From the NCBI GenBank assembly GCA_023423275.1, contig JAFAFW010000031.1, positions 19,333 to 83,332 on the forward strand: a stretch of DNA of 64,000 bases, read 5' to 3'. The DNA comes from Pseudomonadota bacterium. GTDB taxonomy: Bacteria > Pseudomonadota > Alphaproteobacteria > Rhizobiales > Hyphomicrobiaceae. The notes under the pieces are model-generated. The model saw only the letters and a program-made list of their open reading frames with translations. It was not told where the DNA came from and ran no database searches. The position numbers and the translations under genes are program-made. Below, in pieces: positions 41,955 to 50,843 of the stretch; within the stretch, counting starts at the first letter, position 1; every line of letters begins with the position of its first letter.

Positions 41955-42536
41955 ATGCAACGTTTTCTCGTAGCCTTCGCTGCGCTGGACGGGCAGACGG
42001 ATAAAATTGCGCATCATATCGCGCGCAAACTCGAGGACGCGCGCTTTCTGGTGCGCCTCATCGATATGAGCGCAGGCCAGACCGAAGCCGGTGCGGATTC
42101 GTGCGATGCGGTGATCCTGGCCGCATCTGCCTACCGGCAGCACTTCGATTCCGGGCTGTCGGCATTCATCTTGCGTCATGGCGAGGTTTTGCGACGCTGC
42201 CCGTCGGCTTTCGTTCCCGTCAGCCTGGCGGCGGCTTCGCATGATCCGGCGGAGAAATCGGCGATCGACGAGGTCGCGCGGCAGTTCCTTTCTCAGGTCG
42301 GGTGGGCGCCGGATGAGGTTTTTCACGTCGCCGGGGCGATCGGTGAGCGCTCATCGAGCCTGCTCAATGGCACCGTTTTGGAAGCGCTGTTCGAGCCTGT
42401 AACCGATGAACCGGATTCGCCGAGGGAACTGGAGCTGACCGACTGGGACGCGCTTGATAAATTCGTTCGCGGGTTTGGCGCCCATGTCGCGGCCACCACG
42501 TCGCCGTCCCCAGCCGACAAATCAGGCCGCACTTGA
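41955..42536 (+). CDS. Flavodoxin domain protein (HemG-like)
   Basis: A 193-residue protein. The opening FLVAFAALDGQTDKIAHHIARKL resembles the flavin-phosphate loop of flavodoxins, with Asp-Gly-Gln-Thr as in HemG. The middle (DAVILAASAYRQHFDSGLSAFILRH) and PSAFVPVSLAAASHDP match HemG-type protoporphyrinogen dehydrogenases. It might oxidise protoporphyrinogen using quinones, or be an unrelated flavodoxin reductase. The C-terminal 45 residues are acidic and not conserved. It lies 70 bases after the MaoC pair. Confidence 0.75.
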   Translation: MQRFLVAFAALDGQTDKIAHHIARKLEDARFLVRLIDMSAGQTEAGADSCDAVILAASAYRQHFDSGLSAFILRHGEVLRRCPSAFVPVSLAAASHDPAEKSAIDEVARQFLSQVGWAPDEVFHVAGAIGERSSSLLNGTVLEALFEPVTDEPDSPRELELTDWDALDKFVRGFGAHVAATTSPSPADKSGRT

Positions 42537-42594
42537 TCGCCGCTGCCAGACGTGCGAGCCACGGAAATCGCAGACTGTTGGTGGATCCGCTGCC

Positions 42595-43671
42595 GTGAAG
42601 CTTCCCATCCCTCTCACCGTCCTGACCGGCTATCTTGGCTCAGGCAAAACGACGTTGCTGAAGGCGTTGTTGACGCAGCCGGAGATGGCCGGGACGGCGG
42701 TGATCGTCAACGAGTTCGGTGAAGTCGGCCTCGACGATGCGCTGATCGAAGCCGCGCAGGAGGAGACGATCCTGCTCCCGTCGGGTTGCGTCTGCTGTGC
42801 GGTGCGCGACGATCTCGTCTCGGCGTTGCTCAAGCTGCATGACGATATGATGCACGACAGGATCGGACCGCTGGAACGCATCGTGCTGGAGACCTCGGGT
42901 CTCGCCGATCCGGCCCCGATCGCCCACACGCTGATCAATGACCGCGATCTATTTCGCATCTATCGCCTGGACGGTATCGTCACGACGGTCGATGCCCAGC
43001 ACGGACTGGCCCAGCTCGACGAGGCCTTCGAGCCAGCCCGGCAGGTGGCGATGGCGGACCGGATCGTGATGACCAAAACGGATCTCGTCCCAGCCGAACA
43101 GGCCTCGCAGGTCAAAGACCGGCTCAAGGTGCTCAATCCGGCGGCAACTATTCTGACGGCGGTGAAAGGAGCGATTTCTCCAGCGCAGCTTTTCGATATC
43201 AAGGCCTATGAACTGCGCGAGGAGGAACAGGTCGCCGGCTGGCTTGCCGCCGACGCGTATGCTGGCCACGTGCATGACTGTTCAGGGGAAGCGTGCAGTC
43301 ATCCTGATCATGACCACCATCATCACGATCGCCAGCATCTGCATGGCATCCGCTCGTTCTGCCTGAGCTATGATGAGCCGCTCGACGCGCGCAAACTCGA
43401 ATTTGCGATCGAGCTGCTCCGGAGCGCGCATGGTGACAATCTTCTGCGCGTGAAAGGGCTGTTGAACGTGCGCGATCATACACAACCGTTCGTCATCCAC
43501 GGCGTGCAGCAGGTATTCTATCCGGTCGAGATGCTCGAGCGCTGGCCAAGTTCCGATCACCGCTCGCGCATCGTCTTCATCACGCGCGATCTCGATGAAA
43601 CGAAGGTGCGCGAGGTTTTCACGCCGTTGATTGGAATGGATACGGCCGCCGCGCTTACAGATAAGCAATAA
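42595..43671 (+). CDS. CobW/YjiA-type GTPase metallochaperone
   Basis: A 358-residue G3E-family GTPase. Walker A is TGYLGSGKTTLL, the metal-binding motif is GCVCC near residues 66-70, the E of VNEFGEVGLDD and the MTKTDLV (NKxD-like) motif follow, and a His-rich stretch (HPDHDHHHHDRQHLHG) leads into the C-terminal CobW_C domain. Such proteins deliver Zn2+ or cobalt to client enzymes. The reading frame is open further upstream, but the family begins at the GTG at 42595. The client is not evident nearby. Confidence 0.9.
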   Translation: MKLPIPLTVLTGYLGSGKTTLLKALLTQPEMAGTAVIVNEFGEVGLDDALIEAAQEETILLPSGCVCCAVRDDLVSALLKLHDDMMHDRIGPLERIVLETSGLADPAPIAHTLINDRDLFRIYRLDGIVTTVDAQHGLAQLDEAFEPARQVAMADRIVMTKTDLVPAEQASQVKDRLKVLNPAATILTAVKGAISPAQLFDIKAYELREEEQVAGWLAADAYAGHVHDCSGEACSHPDHDHHHHDRQHLHGIRSFCLSYDEPLDARKLEFAIELLRSAHGDNLLRVKGLLNVRDHTQPFVIHGVQQVFYPVEMLERWPSSDHRSRIVFITRDLDETKVREVFTPLIGMDTAAALTDKQ

Positions 43672-44149
43672 AGCGCCCGAGACCGGCGACGCAGAACCAG
43701 ATGGCAAGTGAAAGCATCGCCGAGAGTTTGAAGCGGCCGGGCAATGGTGTCATTTCGGGTGTTTCAGCCAAGACGCGGCCAAGGGAACGCTGTACGACCA
43801 GCGCGTTGCCGATGCCGAGTAGGATCAAAGCAAGCTTGATCTGAAACACGGGGTTCATCGCGACGTGGCTGGCCTCTGCCGTGAAGAGCACGAGACCTGA
43901 GCAAATCAGGATGGTCAGGGCCGCCAAAGCAACCCAACGGGCAGGCTTGATGATTGCGGCTGGCAGAGTTTCTCGAAATGCGCCCAATATGCGCAGATCC
44001 ATCACCGCCACCGCGCCAGCGAAGATCGTCAAGGCCAGGATATGTGTGACGTTGGCTGCGGGATAAGCCCAAATCGATTGGCGAATTGCGAGGCCCAGTC
44101 CGGACTGTTCGAGCGCAACGAGAATTTCTGGCGCTGGATGCTCCGCCAT
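43655..44149 (-). CDS. Small four-helix membrane protein (DUF6644-like)
   Basis: A 164-residue protein with four membrane helices: about residues 25-55 (WAYPAANVTHILALTIFAGAVAVMDLRILG), 65-90, 97-117 and 140-160. The early conserved His in NVTHILAL hints at a heme or metal site, as in related uncharacterised proteins. It abuts the DUF6152 gene with no gap (TAG directly followed by ATG), so the two are co-translated. Its 3' end overlaps the end of the CobW gene, which converges on it, by 17 bases. Confidence 0.78.
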   Translation of the reverse strand: MAEHPAPEILVALEQSGLGLAIRQSIWAYPAANVTHILALTIFAGAVAVMDLRILGAFRETLPAAIIKPARWVALAALTILICSGLVLFTAEASHVAMNPVFQIKLALILLGIGNALVVQRSLGRVLAETPEMTPLPGRFKLSAMLSLAIWFCVAGLGRFIAYL

Positions 44150-44515
44150 CTAGCGCATCTCGACTGTCTTGCCGTCGACCGTGATCCGTTCGGCCCGCAT
44201 CTCGTCCGTCTCGCGGGTCGATGCATATCCATACGCTGTGATTGTTTTCTTGGGCTCGACCATTTCCTTGAGCGCACCACGGCTGACCATGCGTGACGTC
44301 GGCGCGAGCGTCACAGTCCACACCTTGTCTTTGCCCTGAACCGTGAGCGATACGTGTGGGTTCTCGAACTTGGTCGTCAGGATCTGGCCTTCGACCGTGA
44401 TGGGGTTTTTGGCGTCGTAGCTGCCCCATCCGTGATGGGCCATGGCGGGAATGAGCGAGGTAGAGAGCAGACCGACGGCAAATCCGAGACGTTTCAGCAC
44501 GAGCTTCACCTCCAT
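44150..44515 (-). CDS. DUF6152-like periplasmic protein
   Basis: A 121-residue exported protein: signal peptide (LGFAVGLLSTSLIPAMAHHGW), then HHGWGSYDAKNPITVEGQI, FENPHVSLTVQ, WTVTLAPTSRMVSRG and TITAYGYASTRETDEMRAERITVDG. The His-His at the mature N-terminus and the small β-barrel pattern match DUF6152, which is usually paired with a DUF6644 membrane protein, as here. The His pair suggests metal (perhaps copper) binding, but this is not shown. Confidence 0.82.
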   Translation of the reverse strand: MEVKLVLKRLGFAVGLLSTSLIPAMAHHGWGSYDAKNPITVEGQILTTKFENPHVSLTVQGKDKVWTVTLAPTSRMVSRGALKEMVEPKKTITAYGYASTRETDEMRAERITVDGKTVEMR

Positions 44516-44583
44516 GAGCGTCGTCGCTTTTCTGGAAACGTGAACTCCCTTGTTGCCTGGTTCAAGGGAAACCCGGCTGCTTT

Positions 44584-45690
44584 TTAATCACCTCTCGGTG
44601 ATGCCCGTTCGGGGTAGAGGGTCAGAAGACCTGTCCTGCTCGCGGGACAAATGCCGCGTTCGGTGATGAACCCGGTCACGAGGCGGGCCGGCGTCACGTC
44701 GAATGCCGGATTTCCGGCCGATGATCCGGGTGCAGCGATCTCGACCGTCACCACCGTTCCATCCGGCAGGCGTCCCGGCATCTTCAGAACTTCGTCGGCC
44801 GAACGCTCTTCGATGGGAATGTGCGATCCGCTTTCGAGCGTCCAATCGATCGTCGAATGCGGCAGGGCCACATAAAACGGGATGCCGTTATCCTTCGCCG
44901 CGAGCGCCTTCAAATAGGTGCCGATCTTGTTGGCAACGTCCCCATTCGCGGTCACGCGATCTGTCCCCACGATGCAAAGATCGACGGCACCCTGCTGCAT
45001 CAAGTGACCGCCTGCGTTGTCCACGATGATTGTGTGCGGGACGCCATGGCTTCCGAGCTCGTAGGCGGTCAGGGCCGCACCTTGATTGCGCGGACGGGTT
45101 TCATCCACCCAGACATGCACGGGAATGCCCATATCGTGTGCCTGGTAGATCGGCGAGGTCGCTGTTCCCCAATCCACGCAGGCAAGCCAGCCGGCGTTGC
45201 AATGGGTCAGCACGTTGACGGGCGCGCCTTCCGGCTTCATCGCCGAAATCCGCCGAATGAGATCCAGTCCGTGCGTCCCGATCAGGCGGCAGGTTTCGGC
45301 ATCCTCGTCGCACAGTCGTGCGGCCCGTTCGTATGCGGCTGCAACGCGCTGCTCGCGGGGCAGGTTCTGGACGGACCTGCGCATTTCTTCCAGCGCCCAT
45401 CGCAGGTTGACGGCCGTGGGGCGTTGGCGGGCGAGGAAATCAATGGCCTCATCGAGCGCCGCGTCTGACGCATCTTCGCGAAGGGCCAAGCATACGCCAT
45501 AGGCTGCGGTGGCGCCGATCAATGGCGCACCGCGCACCTGCATGGTGGCGATGGCGTGCGCTGCTTCTTCGCATGAGGTCAACGCAACGGTTTCGAATCG
45601 ATGCGGCAGAAGTGTCTGATCGATGATTTCCACCGACCAGCCGTCCGGATGAAGCCAGATCGTTCGGTAGTGGTGTTCACCGATCTTCAT
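44584..45690 (-). CDS. mtnA: Methylthioribose-1-phosphate isomerase
   Basis: A 368-residue member of the eIF2B-like family. It converts 5-methylthioribose 1-phosphate to methylthioribulose 1-phosphate in methionine salvage. It shows QVRGAPLIGATAAYG, LTHCNAGWLACVDWGTATSP with the catalytic Cys, and IVGTDRVTANGDVANKIGTY with the catalytic Asp. Length is normal. It is the last gene of a minus-strand group with a zinc-ribbon protein and apt. The later enzymes of the classical pathway are not in the window. Confidence 0.95.
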   Translation of the reverse strand: MKIGEHHYRTIWLHPDGWSVEIIDQTLLPHRFETVALTSCEEAAHAIATMQVRGAPLIGATAAYGVCLALREDASDAALDEAIDFLARQRPTAVNLRWALEEMRRSVQNLPREQRVAAAYERAARLCDEDAETCRLIGTHGLDLIRRISAMKPEGAPVNVLTHCNAGWLACVDWGTATSPIYQAHDMGIPVHVWVDETRPRNQGAALTAYELGSHGVPHTIIVDNAGGHLMQQGAVDLCIVGTDRVTANGDVANKIGTYLKALAAKDNGIPFYVALPHSTIDWTLESGSHIPIEERSADEVLKMPGRLPDGTVVTVEIAAPGSSAGNPAFDVTPARLVTGFITERGICPASRTGLLTLYPERASPRGD

Positions 45691-45724
45691 GCCAGGCTCC
45701 CGCGCTTGAAGCGGCTTCCCGAGC

Positions 45725-45964
45725 TCAGTCGAAGCTTCGGGGCAGGCTCATTGGACTATGGATGCTTTCGTCCAGGCCGCAAGCGGTACACGACAACGTG
45801 TACCATTCAGCGTGCGGGCGCACGGAGTGATCGGCGATCCGCAGTCCATCAGTGGCGCATTCGGGGCAGGCAACGCTTGTCGTAGGGGTGCGCTGCCAGG
45901 AAGGGATAAGGGCCAGGGCAGCTCTTAGCCTGTCCCCGGAAAGGCGTGCGAATTTTCCTGTCAT
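45725..45964 (-). CDS. Small zinc-ribbon protein
   Basis: A 79-residue protein with two Cys pairs, CPEC and CTAC, about 30 residues apart, and an aromatic segment (HAEWYTLSC) between, consistent with a zinc ribbon. It starts 6 bases after apt, with GAGGA before the ATG, so it is likely co-translated. Function unknown. Confidence 0.72.
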   Translation of the reverse strand: MTGKFARLSGDRLRAALALIPSWQRTPTTSVACPECATDGLRIADHSVRPHAEWYTLSCTACGLDESIHSPMSLPRSFD

Positions 45965-45970
45965 TCGTCC

Positions 45971-46501
45971 TCAATGTCCGTCGAACACGACAAGGGCATG
46001 ACACGTGACGCCGAGCGCGGCAAGTTTCGTCATGCCCTGGAGATCCGGCAGGTCAATAATGAAGGTCGCGCCGGCAACTTCGCCGCCCGACCGGCGGACA
46101 AGCTTGACGGCGGCCTCAGCGGTGCCTCCCGTCGCGATCAGGTCGTCGACGATCAGAATGCGCTCGCCGGTTCCGATGGCGTCCTCGTGAATCTCGATGA
46201 CATCGACGCCGTATTCCAGCGTGTAATCCTGCCCGATCGTCTTCCAGGGCAGCTTGCCCTTCTTGCGGATCGGAATGAACCCGCAGCCGAGCCGATCCGC
46301 GACCGCACCTCCCAGAATGAAGCCGCGTGCCTCGATGCCTGCGACGGCATCGATGGGTTTGCCTTCGAAGGGCTTCGCCATGGCGATGACGGCTTGCTCA
46401 AAGCCATCCGCGTCGCGCAGCAGCGTCGTGACATCGCGAAACATGATGCCGGGCTTGGGGTAATCCGGAATTGTGCGTATGAGACGCTTCAGGTTCTCCA
46501 C
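45971..46501 (-). CDS. apt: Adenine phosphoribosyltransferase
   Basis: A 176-residue enzyme turning adenine and PRPP into AMP. The N-terminus LKRLIRTIPDYPKPGIMFRD, the IEARGFILGGAVADRL segment and the PRPP motif ILIVDDLIATGGTA are typical. The start is a GTG at 46501, preceded closely by AAGGAGGT. A long open frame extends upstream without family similarity. mtnP, the source of adenine from methylthioadenosine, is encoded close by on the same strand but beyond a gene of opposite direction. Confidence 0.95.
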   Translation of the reverse strand: MENLKRLIRTIPDYPKPGIMFRDVTTLLRDADGFEQAVIAMAKPFEGKPIDAVAGIEARGFILGGAVADRLGCGFIPIRKKGKLPWKTIGQDYTLEYGVDVIEIHEDAIGTGERILIVDDLIATGGTAEAAVKLVRRSGGEVAGATFIIDLPDLQGMTKLAALGVTCHALVVFDGH

Positions 46502-46641
46502 CTTACCTCCTTGATGCCCAATTGGCGGCGCAAAGTAACAATATCGGTTGTCTGACGGTAGGGAGTTGCGTGTGTGCCGCGGGTTTGGCTTCACCGGGGA
46601 TGAAGCCCGCGCCTGCGCTGTGGCGGTTGAAGGAGTCATCC

Positions 46642-47058
46642 ATGGCCATTTCTGATCCCCCATTCGGCGTTGCCGTGGCAGACGGCGGTCCGGATGATCT
46701 GCCGCGCACGTTGCGCCGCGAGCGCGATGCGCGGATGCGGCAGGCGAGGGAAAAAGAAGCCAGAGAACGAGAGGCTCGCGAGAGGGACGAACGCGAGCGC
46801 GCACTTGGCGAAGCGCCCGTAGCGAACGTCCGGTACGAGGCTTCGGACTTCGTCTCCGGCGAACTGCCGCCTGTCGCAGTCAGCCGCCTCAGCATGTCCT
46901 TTTTCCACCTGATGTGGTTTTTCCTCAAAGCCGTGTTTGCAGCCGTGCCGGCGTTGATCGTGCTGGCCGCCATGATCTGGATGGGAATGCAGGCGCTGCA
47001 GATCTACTTTCCTGATCTGGTGAAGATGCAGATCCTGATCCTGTTCCCACCGAATTAG
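46642..47058 (+). CDS. Hypothetical protein with coiled coil and one membrane helix
   Basis: A 138-residue protein: a short N-terminal region, a strongly charged helix rich in Arg and Glu (residues about 25-60), then VSRLSMSFFHLMWFFLKAVFAAVP and a membrane helix (about 100-125), ending in ILILFPPN. GGAG upstream supports the ATG at 46642. It lies between apt and mtnP on the other strand. I do not recognise a family. It is likely an inner-membrane protein with a cytoplasmic coiled coil. Confidence 0.7.
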   Translation: MAISDPPFGVAVADGGPDDLPRTLRRERDARMRQAREKEAREREARERDERERALGEAPVANVRYEASDFVSGELPPVAVSRLSMSFFHLMWFFLKAVFAAVPALIVLAAMIWMGMQALQIYFPDLVKMQILILFPPN

Positions 47059-47087
47059 GGTCCGCGGGACAGTACCAGCAGCGTGCC

Positions 47088-47963
47088 TCACCCCTTGAGG
47101 ACGCGGCCAGCAACGGCATCGAGTTTTGCCGCAAGTGCTGGATCGCGTTTCTCCGGCGCCGTTATTAGCGCCACATCCAATGCGCGATCCGAGCCGATCG
47201 GGCAGGGGACGTGCTCGCGTGGAAAGTTTGCCACAAGATGCGTCAGCGCTTCCTGAGCGTGCTCCGTATTCGTCTTCATGACAGCCAGGACGGAGGCGAT
47301 ATCGACCTGCGTGTGTTCCTCGTGCCAGCAGTCGTAGTCAGTCACCATCGCGACTGTCGCATAACAGATCTCCGCTTCGCGAGCGAGCTTGGCTTCCGGC
47401 ATGTTCGTCATGCCGATCACGTCGCAGCCCCAGGAGCGATAGAGATTCGATTCGGCACGCGTGGAGAACTGTGGGCCTTCCATGACGAGATAGGTGCCAC
47501 CACGCGCATAGTCGATGCGTGCGGATTGGAGCGCCTTCTCCACCTCGTCGACAAGGGCGGGACTGACCGGATCGGCGACCGAGACGTGCGCAACCAGTCC
47601 GTTGTCGAAGAAGCTTTTTTCGCGCGCGAAGGTGCGGTCGATGAACTGCTCGACGAGCACGAATTTGCCTGGCGGAAGATCCTCGCGCAGCGAGCCGCAG
47701 GCCGACACGGAGATCAGGTCGGTGACGCCTGTGCGTTTCAACGCATCGATATTGGCGCGGTAGTTGATGCCGGTCGGTGGGTGCGCATGTCCGCGGCCGT
47801 GACGCGGCAGGAAGCGAACCGGCAGACCGTCGACCTCGGCGAACAAAATCTCATCAGAGGGCTCGCCCCAGGGGGTCGCGACCGTCTTCCAAGTCGGGTT
47901 CTTCAGGTTGGGCAGAGAGTAGAGACCGCTGCCTCCGACAATACCGAGAACCGATTTCACCAT
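47088..47963 (-). CDS. mtnP: S-methyl-5'-thioadenosine phosphorylase
   Basis: A 291-residue purine-nucleoside-phosphorylase-family enzyme. GIVGGSGLY is the phosphate-binding start, RHGRGHAHPPTGINYRANI and SACGSLREDLPPGKFVLVEQFIDRT are typical. YLVMEGPQFSTRAES and DVIGMTNMPEAKLAREAEI contact the base and ribose. It cleaves methylthioadenosine to adenine and methylthioribose 1-phosphate, feeding apt and mtnA. GTG at 47972 is an alternative start. Confidence 0.95.
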   Translation of the reverse strand: MVKSVLGIVGGSGLYSLPNLKNPTWKTVATPWGEPSDEILFAEVDGLPVRFLPRHGRGHAHPPTGINYRANIDALKRTGVTDLISVSACGSLREDLPPGKFVLVEQFIDRTFAREKSFFDNGLVAHVSVADPVSPALVDEVEKALQSARIDYARGGTYLVMEGPQFSTRAESNLYRSWGCDVIGMTNMPEAKLAREAEICYATVAMVTDYDCWHEEHTQVDIASVLAVMKTNTEHAQEALTHLVANFPREHVPCPIGSDRALDVALITAPEKRDPALAAKLDAVAGRVLKG

Positions 47964-48059
47964 GGATTGCACGGCCTCACGATGCTGCTTCTAAGGATAG
48001 TGCTACCCTGCCCGGCCGTCATATTCAAAGAGAAGTCATGATGTGGTTGGCCGGAAATA

Positions 48060-48086
48060 CGAAAGGCCCCGGTAAGGGGCCTTTCG
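48060..48086 (-). terminator. Strong hairpin after petC
   Basis: CGAAAGGCCCC and GGGGCCTTTCG form a perfect 11-bp stem with a 5-base loop. On the minus strand it follows the petC stop by about 36 bases and is followed by GTATTTCC. The T-tract is short, but the stem is strong. Confidence 0.65.
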
Positions 48087-48122
48087 GAAAATCACACGGC
48101 GATTGGAGAATTCCGACCCGAT

Positions 48123-48986
48123 CTAGTGCGGGATGCGCGCCCAGATCCGCTTCTTGCCGATGTACAGTAGGACCGCGGTCACGATCAGATACAGGATCAC
48201 GGCCCAGCCGGTCTGCTTGCGCTGATCGTGATTGGGGTCGGCCGTCCACGACAGGAAAGCCGCCACGTCGCGTGCGTAGTTATCGACTGTCGCCGGCGTA
48301 CCATCCTCATACTTCACTTGCCCGTCGCCACCGGCGAATGGATTGGCCATGCCGATCTGATGGCCAGGAAAGGCGGCGTTATAGTTCATGCCTTCCATCA
48401 CATGGACACCTTCCGGCGGCTTCTCGTGATAGCCGGTCAGCAGCGCGTAGATGTAATCGGCTCCGCCTTCCTGATAGCCGACAGCAATGTCCCGCAGCAT
48501 GAGAAACGGATGGATGATCCACGACGCAATGTTCTCTGTGTTGCGCGCGCGGGCCATGAGCGAAAGGTCTGGCGGGAGAGCGCCATTGTGGATCGAGCGA
48601 GCCTCTTTATCATTGGCGTAAAGAGGTGGCGGCTTGTCAGAGAGGCGGCCGGGCCGCTTGTACATCTGGCCCTGGTCGTTGGGGCCGTCCTCGACCTGAA
48701 CCGAGGCTGCGAGGGCGCGAACCGAAGCTTCGGGGAATGCCGGGCCGCCTTTTTGCGCAAGGTTCCGGAAGGGAATGCGCTGCAGTTCGTGGCAAGCGGC
48801 GCAAACCTCGGAATAGACCTGGTAGCCGCGCTGGAGTTGAGCCTGGTCGAACGTGCCGAAGAAGCCTGCAAACGGCCAGCTTTGCCGCGCAATGGCAGTC
48901 GATTCGGCGGCGACGGCGGTTTGGGCGCCGGTGGCCAGCAAGCCGGCCGCGACCAGAAACCGGAGGGATTTTGTGATGCTTGTCAT
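48123..48986 (-). CDS. petC: Cytochrome c1 subunit of the bc1 complex
   Basis: A 287-residue protein with a signal peptide, a CAACH heme-c site (Cys62, Cys65, His66), a Met ligand region (HVMEGMNYNAAFPGHQIGMANP), and a C-terminal membrane anchor (WAVILYLIVTAVLLYIGKKRIWARIPH). It passes electrons from the Rieske protein to soluble or membrane cytochrome c. It is the third gene of petABC, 24 bases after petB. It is a separate gene and not fused to cytochrome b. Confidence 0.96.
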   Translation of the reverse strand: MTSITKSLRFLVAAGLLATGAQTAVAAESTAIARQSWPFAGFFGTFDQAQLQRGYQVYSEVCAACHELQRIPFRNLAQKGGPAFPEASVRALAASVQVEDGPNDQGQMYKRPGRLSDKPPPLYANDKEARSIHNGALPPDLSLMARARNTENIASWIIHPFLMLRDIAVGYQEGGADYIYALLTGYHEKPPEGVHVMEGMNYNAAFPGHQIGMANPFAGGDGQVKYEDGTPATVDNYARDVAAFLSWTADPNHDQRKQTGWAVILYLIVTAVLLYIGKKRIWARIPH

Positions 48987-49010
48987 CGTCTCGGATCTCC
49001 CCCGTCGGCC

Positions 49011-50291
49011 TTAGCGTTTCTCGGCCGATGCGGCTGCCGCCGCAGTCGGAGCATGACCGCCGCCGCCGTTCTTGCCTAGCACCGCCTCGCTGATCGATTT
49101 CGGCATCGTCCTCGGCGTCTCGATGATACCGACGATCGGCATGACGATCAGGAAGTGGGCGAAATAGTAGAGCGTGAAGACCCGAGCCCAGAATACGTAT
49201 GATCCTTCCGCCGGCTTGGAGCCGAGATAGCCGAGCGCCAGGCAGCTGAAAGCGAACAGCCAGAAGAACCAGAAGTAGATCGGCCGGTACTTGGTCGAGC
49301 GGACACGCGAGGTGTCGAGCCACGGCACGAACACCAGGATCGCGATGGCGCCGAACATGGCGAGCACGCCGCCGAGCTTGGAGGGAATAGCGCGCAGGAT
49401 CGCGTAGAACGGCAGGAAGTACCATTCGGGAACGATGTGCGGCGGTGTCACCAGCGGGTTCGCGCGATTGTAGTTGTCGGCGTGACCCAGATAGTCCGGC
49501 ACGAAGAACACGAACCAGGCGAACAGGATGCCGAACACGGCCATGCCGACGAAGTCTTTCGAGACGGCATAGGGGCTCATCGGAACCGTATCGGAGTTCG
49601 TCTGCGGCTCGATGCCCGTCGGGTTGTTCTGCCCCGATACGTGCAGCGCCCAGATGTGCAGGACGACGAGGCCGACGAGAACGAACGGCAGCAGGTAATG
49701 CAAGCTGTAGAAGCGGTTGAGCGTCACGCCCGACACACCAAAGCCGCCCCACAGCCATTCGACGATGCTGGTGCCCACCAGCGGGATCGCCGAGAAGAAG
49801 TTCGTGATAACGGTTGCGCCCCAGAAGCTCATCTGGCCCCACGGCAGGGTGTAACCGAGGAAGGCCGTCGCCATCATCACCAGATAGATGATGACGCCGA
49901 TGATCCAGAGGACCTCGCGCGGCGCCTTGTAGGACCCGTAATAGAGCCCACGGAAGATGTGTACGTAGACGGCCAGGAAGAACATCGACGCGCCCACCGC
50001 ATGCATATTGCGGATCAGCCAGCCGTAGTTCACGTCGCGACGGATTCGTTCGACCGAATCGAAGGCGTCCGTGGCGCTCGGCACATAGTGCATCGCCAGC
50101 ACGATACCTGTGAGGATCTGCGAGGCGAGGACGAGGGTCAGGATGCCGCCGAACGTCCAGAGGTAATTGAGATTGCGCGGCGTCGGAAAGTCGACGAACT
50201 GCCCATGAACCATGCGCACGATGGGAAGGCGCTGGTCGAGCCATTGCTCGGCTTTGGAATTGGGCTGGTAGCTTGATGGGTGCGTGGACAT
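49011..50291 (-). CDS. petB: Cytochrome b subunit of the bc1 complex
   Basis: A 426-residue, eight-helix diheme protein. Pairs of His ligands lie in helix B (MHAVGASMFFLAVYVHIFRG) and helix D (FYSLHYLLPFVLVGLVVLHIWALH). GYTLPWGQMSFWGA and PEWYFLP (the PEWY motif of the quinol-oxidising site) are present. It carries electrons across the membrane in the Q cycle. The tail is Gly/His/Ala-rich. It lies 15 bases after petA. Confidence 0.97.
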   Translation of the reverse strand: MSTHPSSYQPNSKAEQWLDQRLPIVRMVHGQFVDFPTPRNLNYLWTFGGILTLVLASQILTGIVLAMHYVPSATDAFDSVERIRRDVNYGWLIRNMHAVGASMFFLAVYVHIFRGLYYGSYKAPREVLWIIGVIIYLVMMATAFLGYTLPWGQMSFWGATVITNFFSAIPLVGTSIVEWLWGGFGVSGVTLNRFYSLHYLLPFVLVGLVVLHIWALHVSGQNNPTGIEPQTNSDTVPMSPYAVSKDFVGMAVFGILFAWFVFFVPDYLGHADNYNRANPLVTPPHIVPEWYFLPFYAILRAIPSKLGGVLAMFGAIAILVFVPWLDTSRVRSTKYRPIYFWFFWLFAFSCLALGYLGSKPAEGSYVFWARVFTLYYFAHFLIVMPIVGIIETPRTMPKSISEAVLGKNGGGGHAPTAAAAASAEKR

Positions 50292-50306
50292 GTCAGGCCG
50301 TGATCC

Positions 50307-50843
50307 TCAGCCAATCGTGATTTTGGTGTCGGATTCGAACGCGTAGGTCGGGACCTCGAGATTGCGCGGTGCCGGACCTTTGCGGATACGTCCCGATTGA
50401 TCGTAGTGCGACCCGTGGCATGGGCAGAACCAGCCGCCGTAGTCACCCTTCACGTCGTTCAGGCTCTGGCCTTTCGGGATGCAGCCCAGATGCGTGCAGA
50501 TACCGACAAGCACGAGCCAGTTCTCATGGCCCTTCTTGACCCGGTGATCATCCGTTTCCGGATCGGGAAGGTCGCTCAGCGGGGTCGATTCCGCCGCCTT
50601 GATCTCTTCCGGCGTGCGGTTGCGGATGAAGACCGGCTTTCCGCGCCACATGACGGTGATGGCCTGCCCTTCCTTGACGGGCGCCAGATCGACTTCGATG
50701 GAGGCGAGAGCCTGTGTGGAAGCATCCGGGTTCATCTGTGAAATGAATGGCCACAAGGCCATGGCCCCGCCGACGGCAGCGAATGCCGTCCCCGCGATTG
50801 TCAGGAAGTCCCGACGTGTTGGCTCCTCGGCGTGTGAGGTCAA
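50307..50843 (-). CDS. petA: Rieske iron-sulfur subunit of the bc1 complex
   Basis: A 178-residue protein with a twin-arginine start (TRRDFLTIAGTAFAAVGGAMAL) that also anchors it. The cluster is bound by Cys116 and His118 (CTHLGC) and Cys140 and His143 (CPCHGSH), with the disulfide Cys121-Cys142. It takes the first electron from quinol. It is the first gene of petABC; the ATG overlaps no other gene, and the promoter must lie in the region to the right. Confidence 0.97.
   Translation of the reverse strand: MTSHAEEPTRRDFLTIAGTAFAAVGGAMALWPFISQMNPDASTQALASIEVDLAPVKEGQAITVMWRGKPVFIRNRTPEEIKAAESTPLSDLPDPETDDHRVKKGHENWLVLVGICTHLGCIPKGQSLNDVKGDYGGWFCPCHGSHYDQSGRIRKGPAPRNLEVPTYAFESDTKITIG

Noticed and set aside
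45590..45602. GTTTCGAATC, a T-loop-like sequence suggesting a tRNA
   Set aside because: It is inside mtnA and no acceptor, D or anticodon arms can be drawn around it.
48637..50244. 535-codon frame in another frame of petB/petC
   Set aside because: It is an alternate frame of two cytochrome genes with heme ligands and correct starts; composition is Arg-rich shadow.
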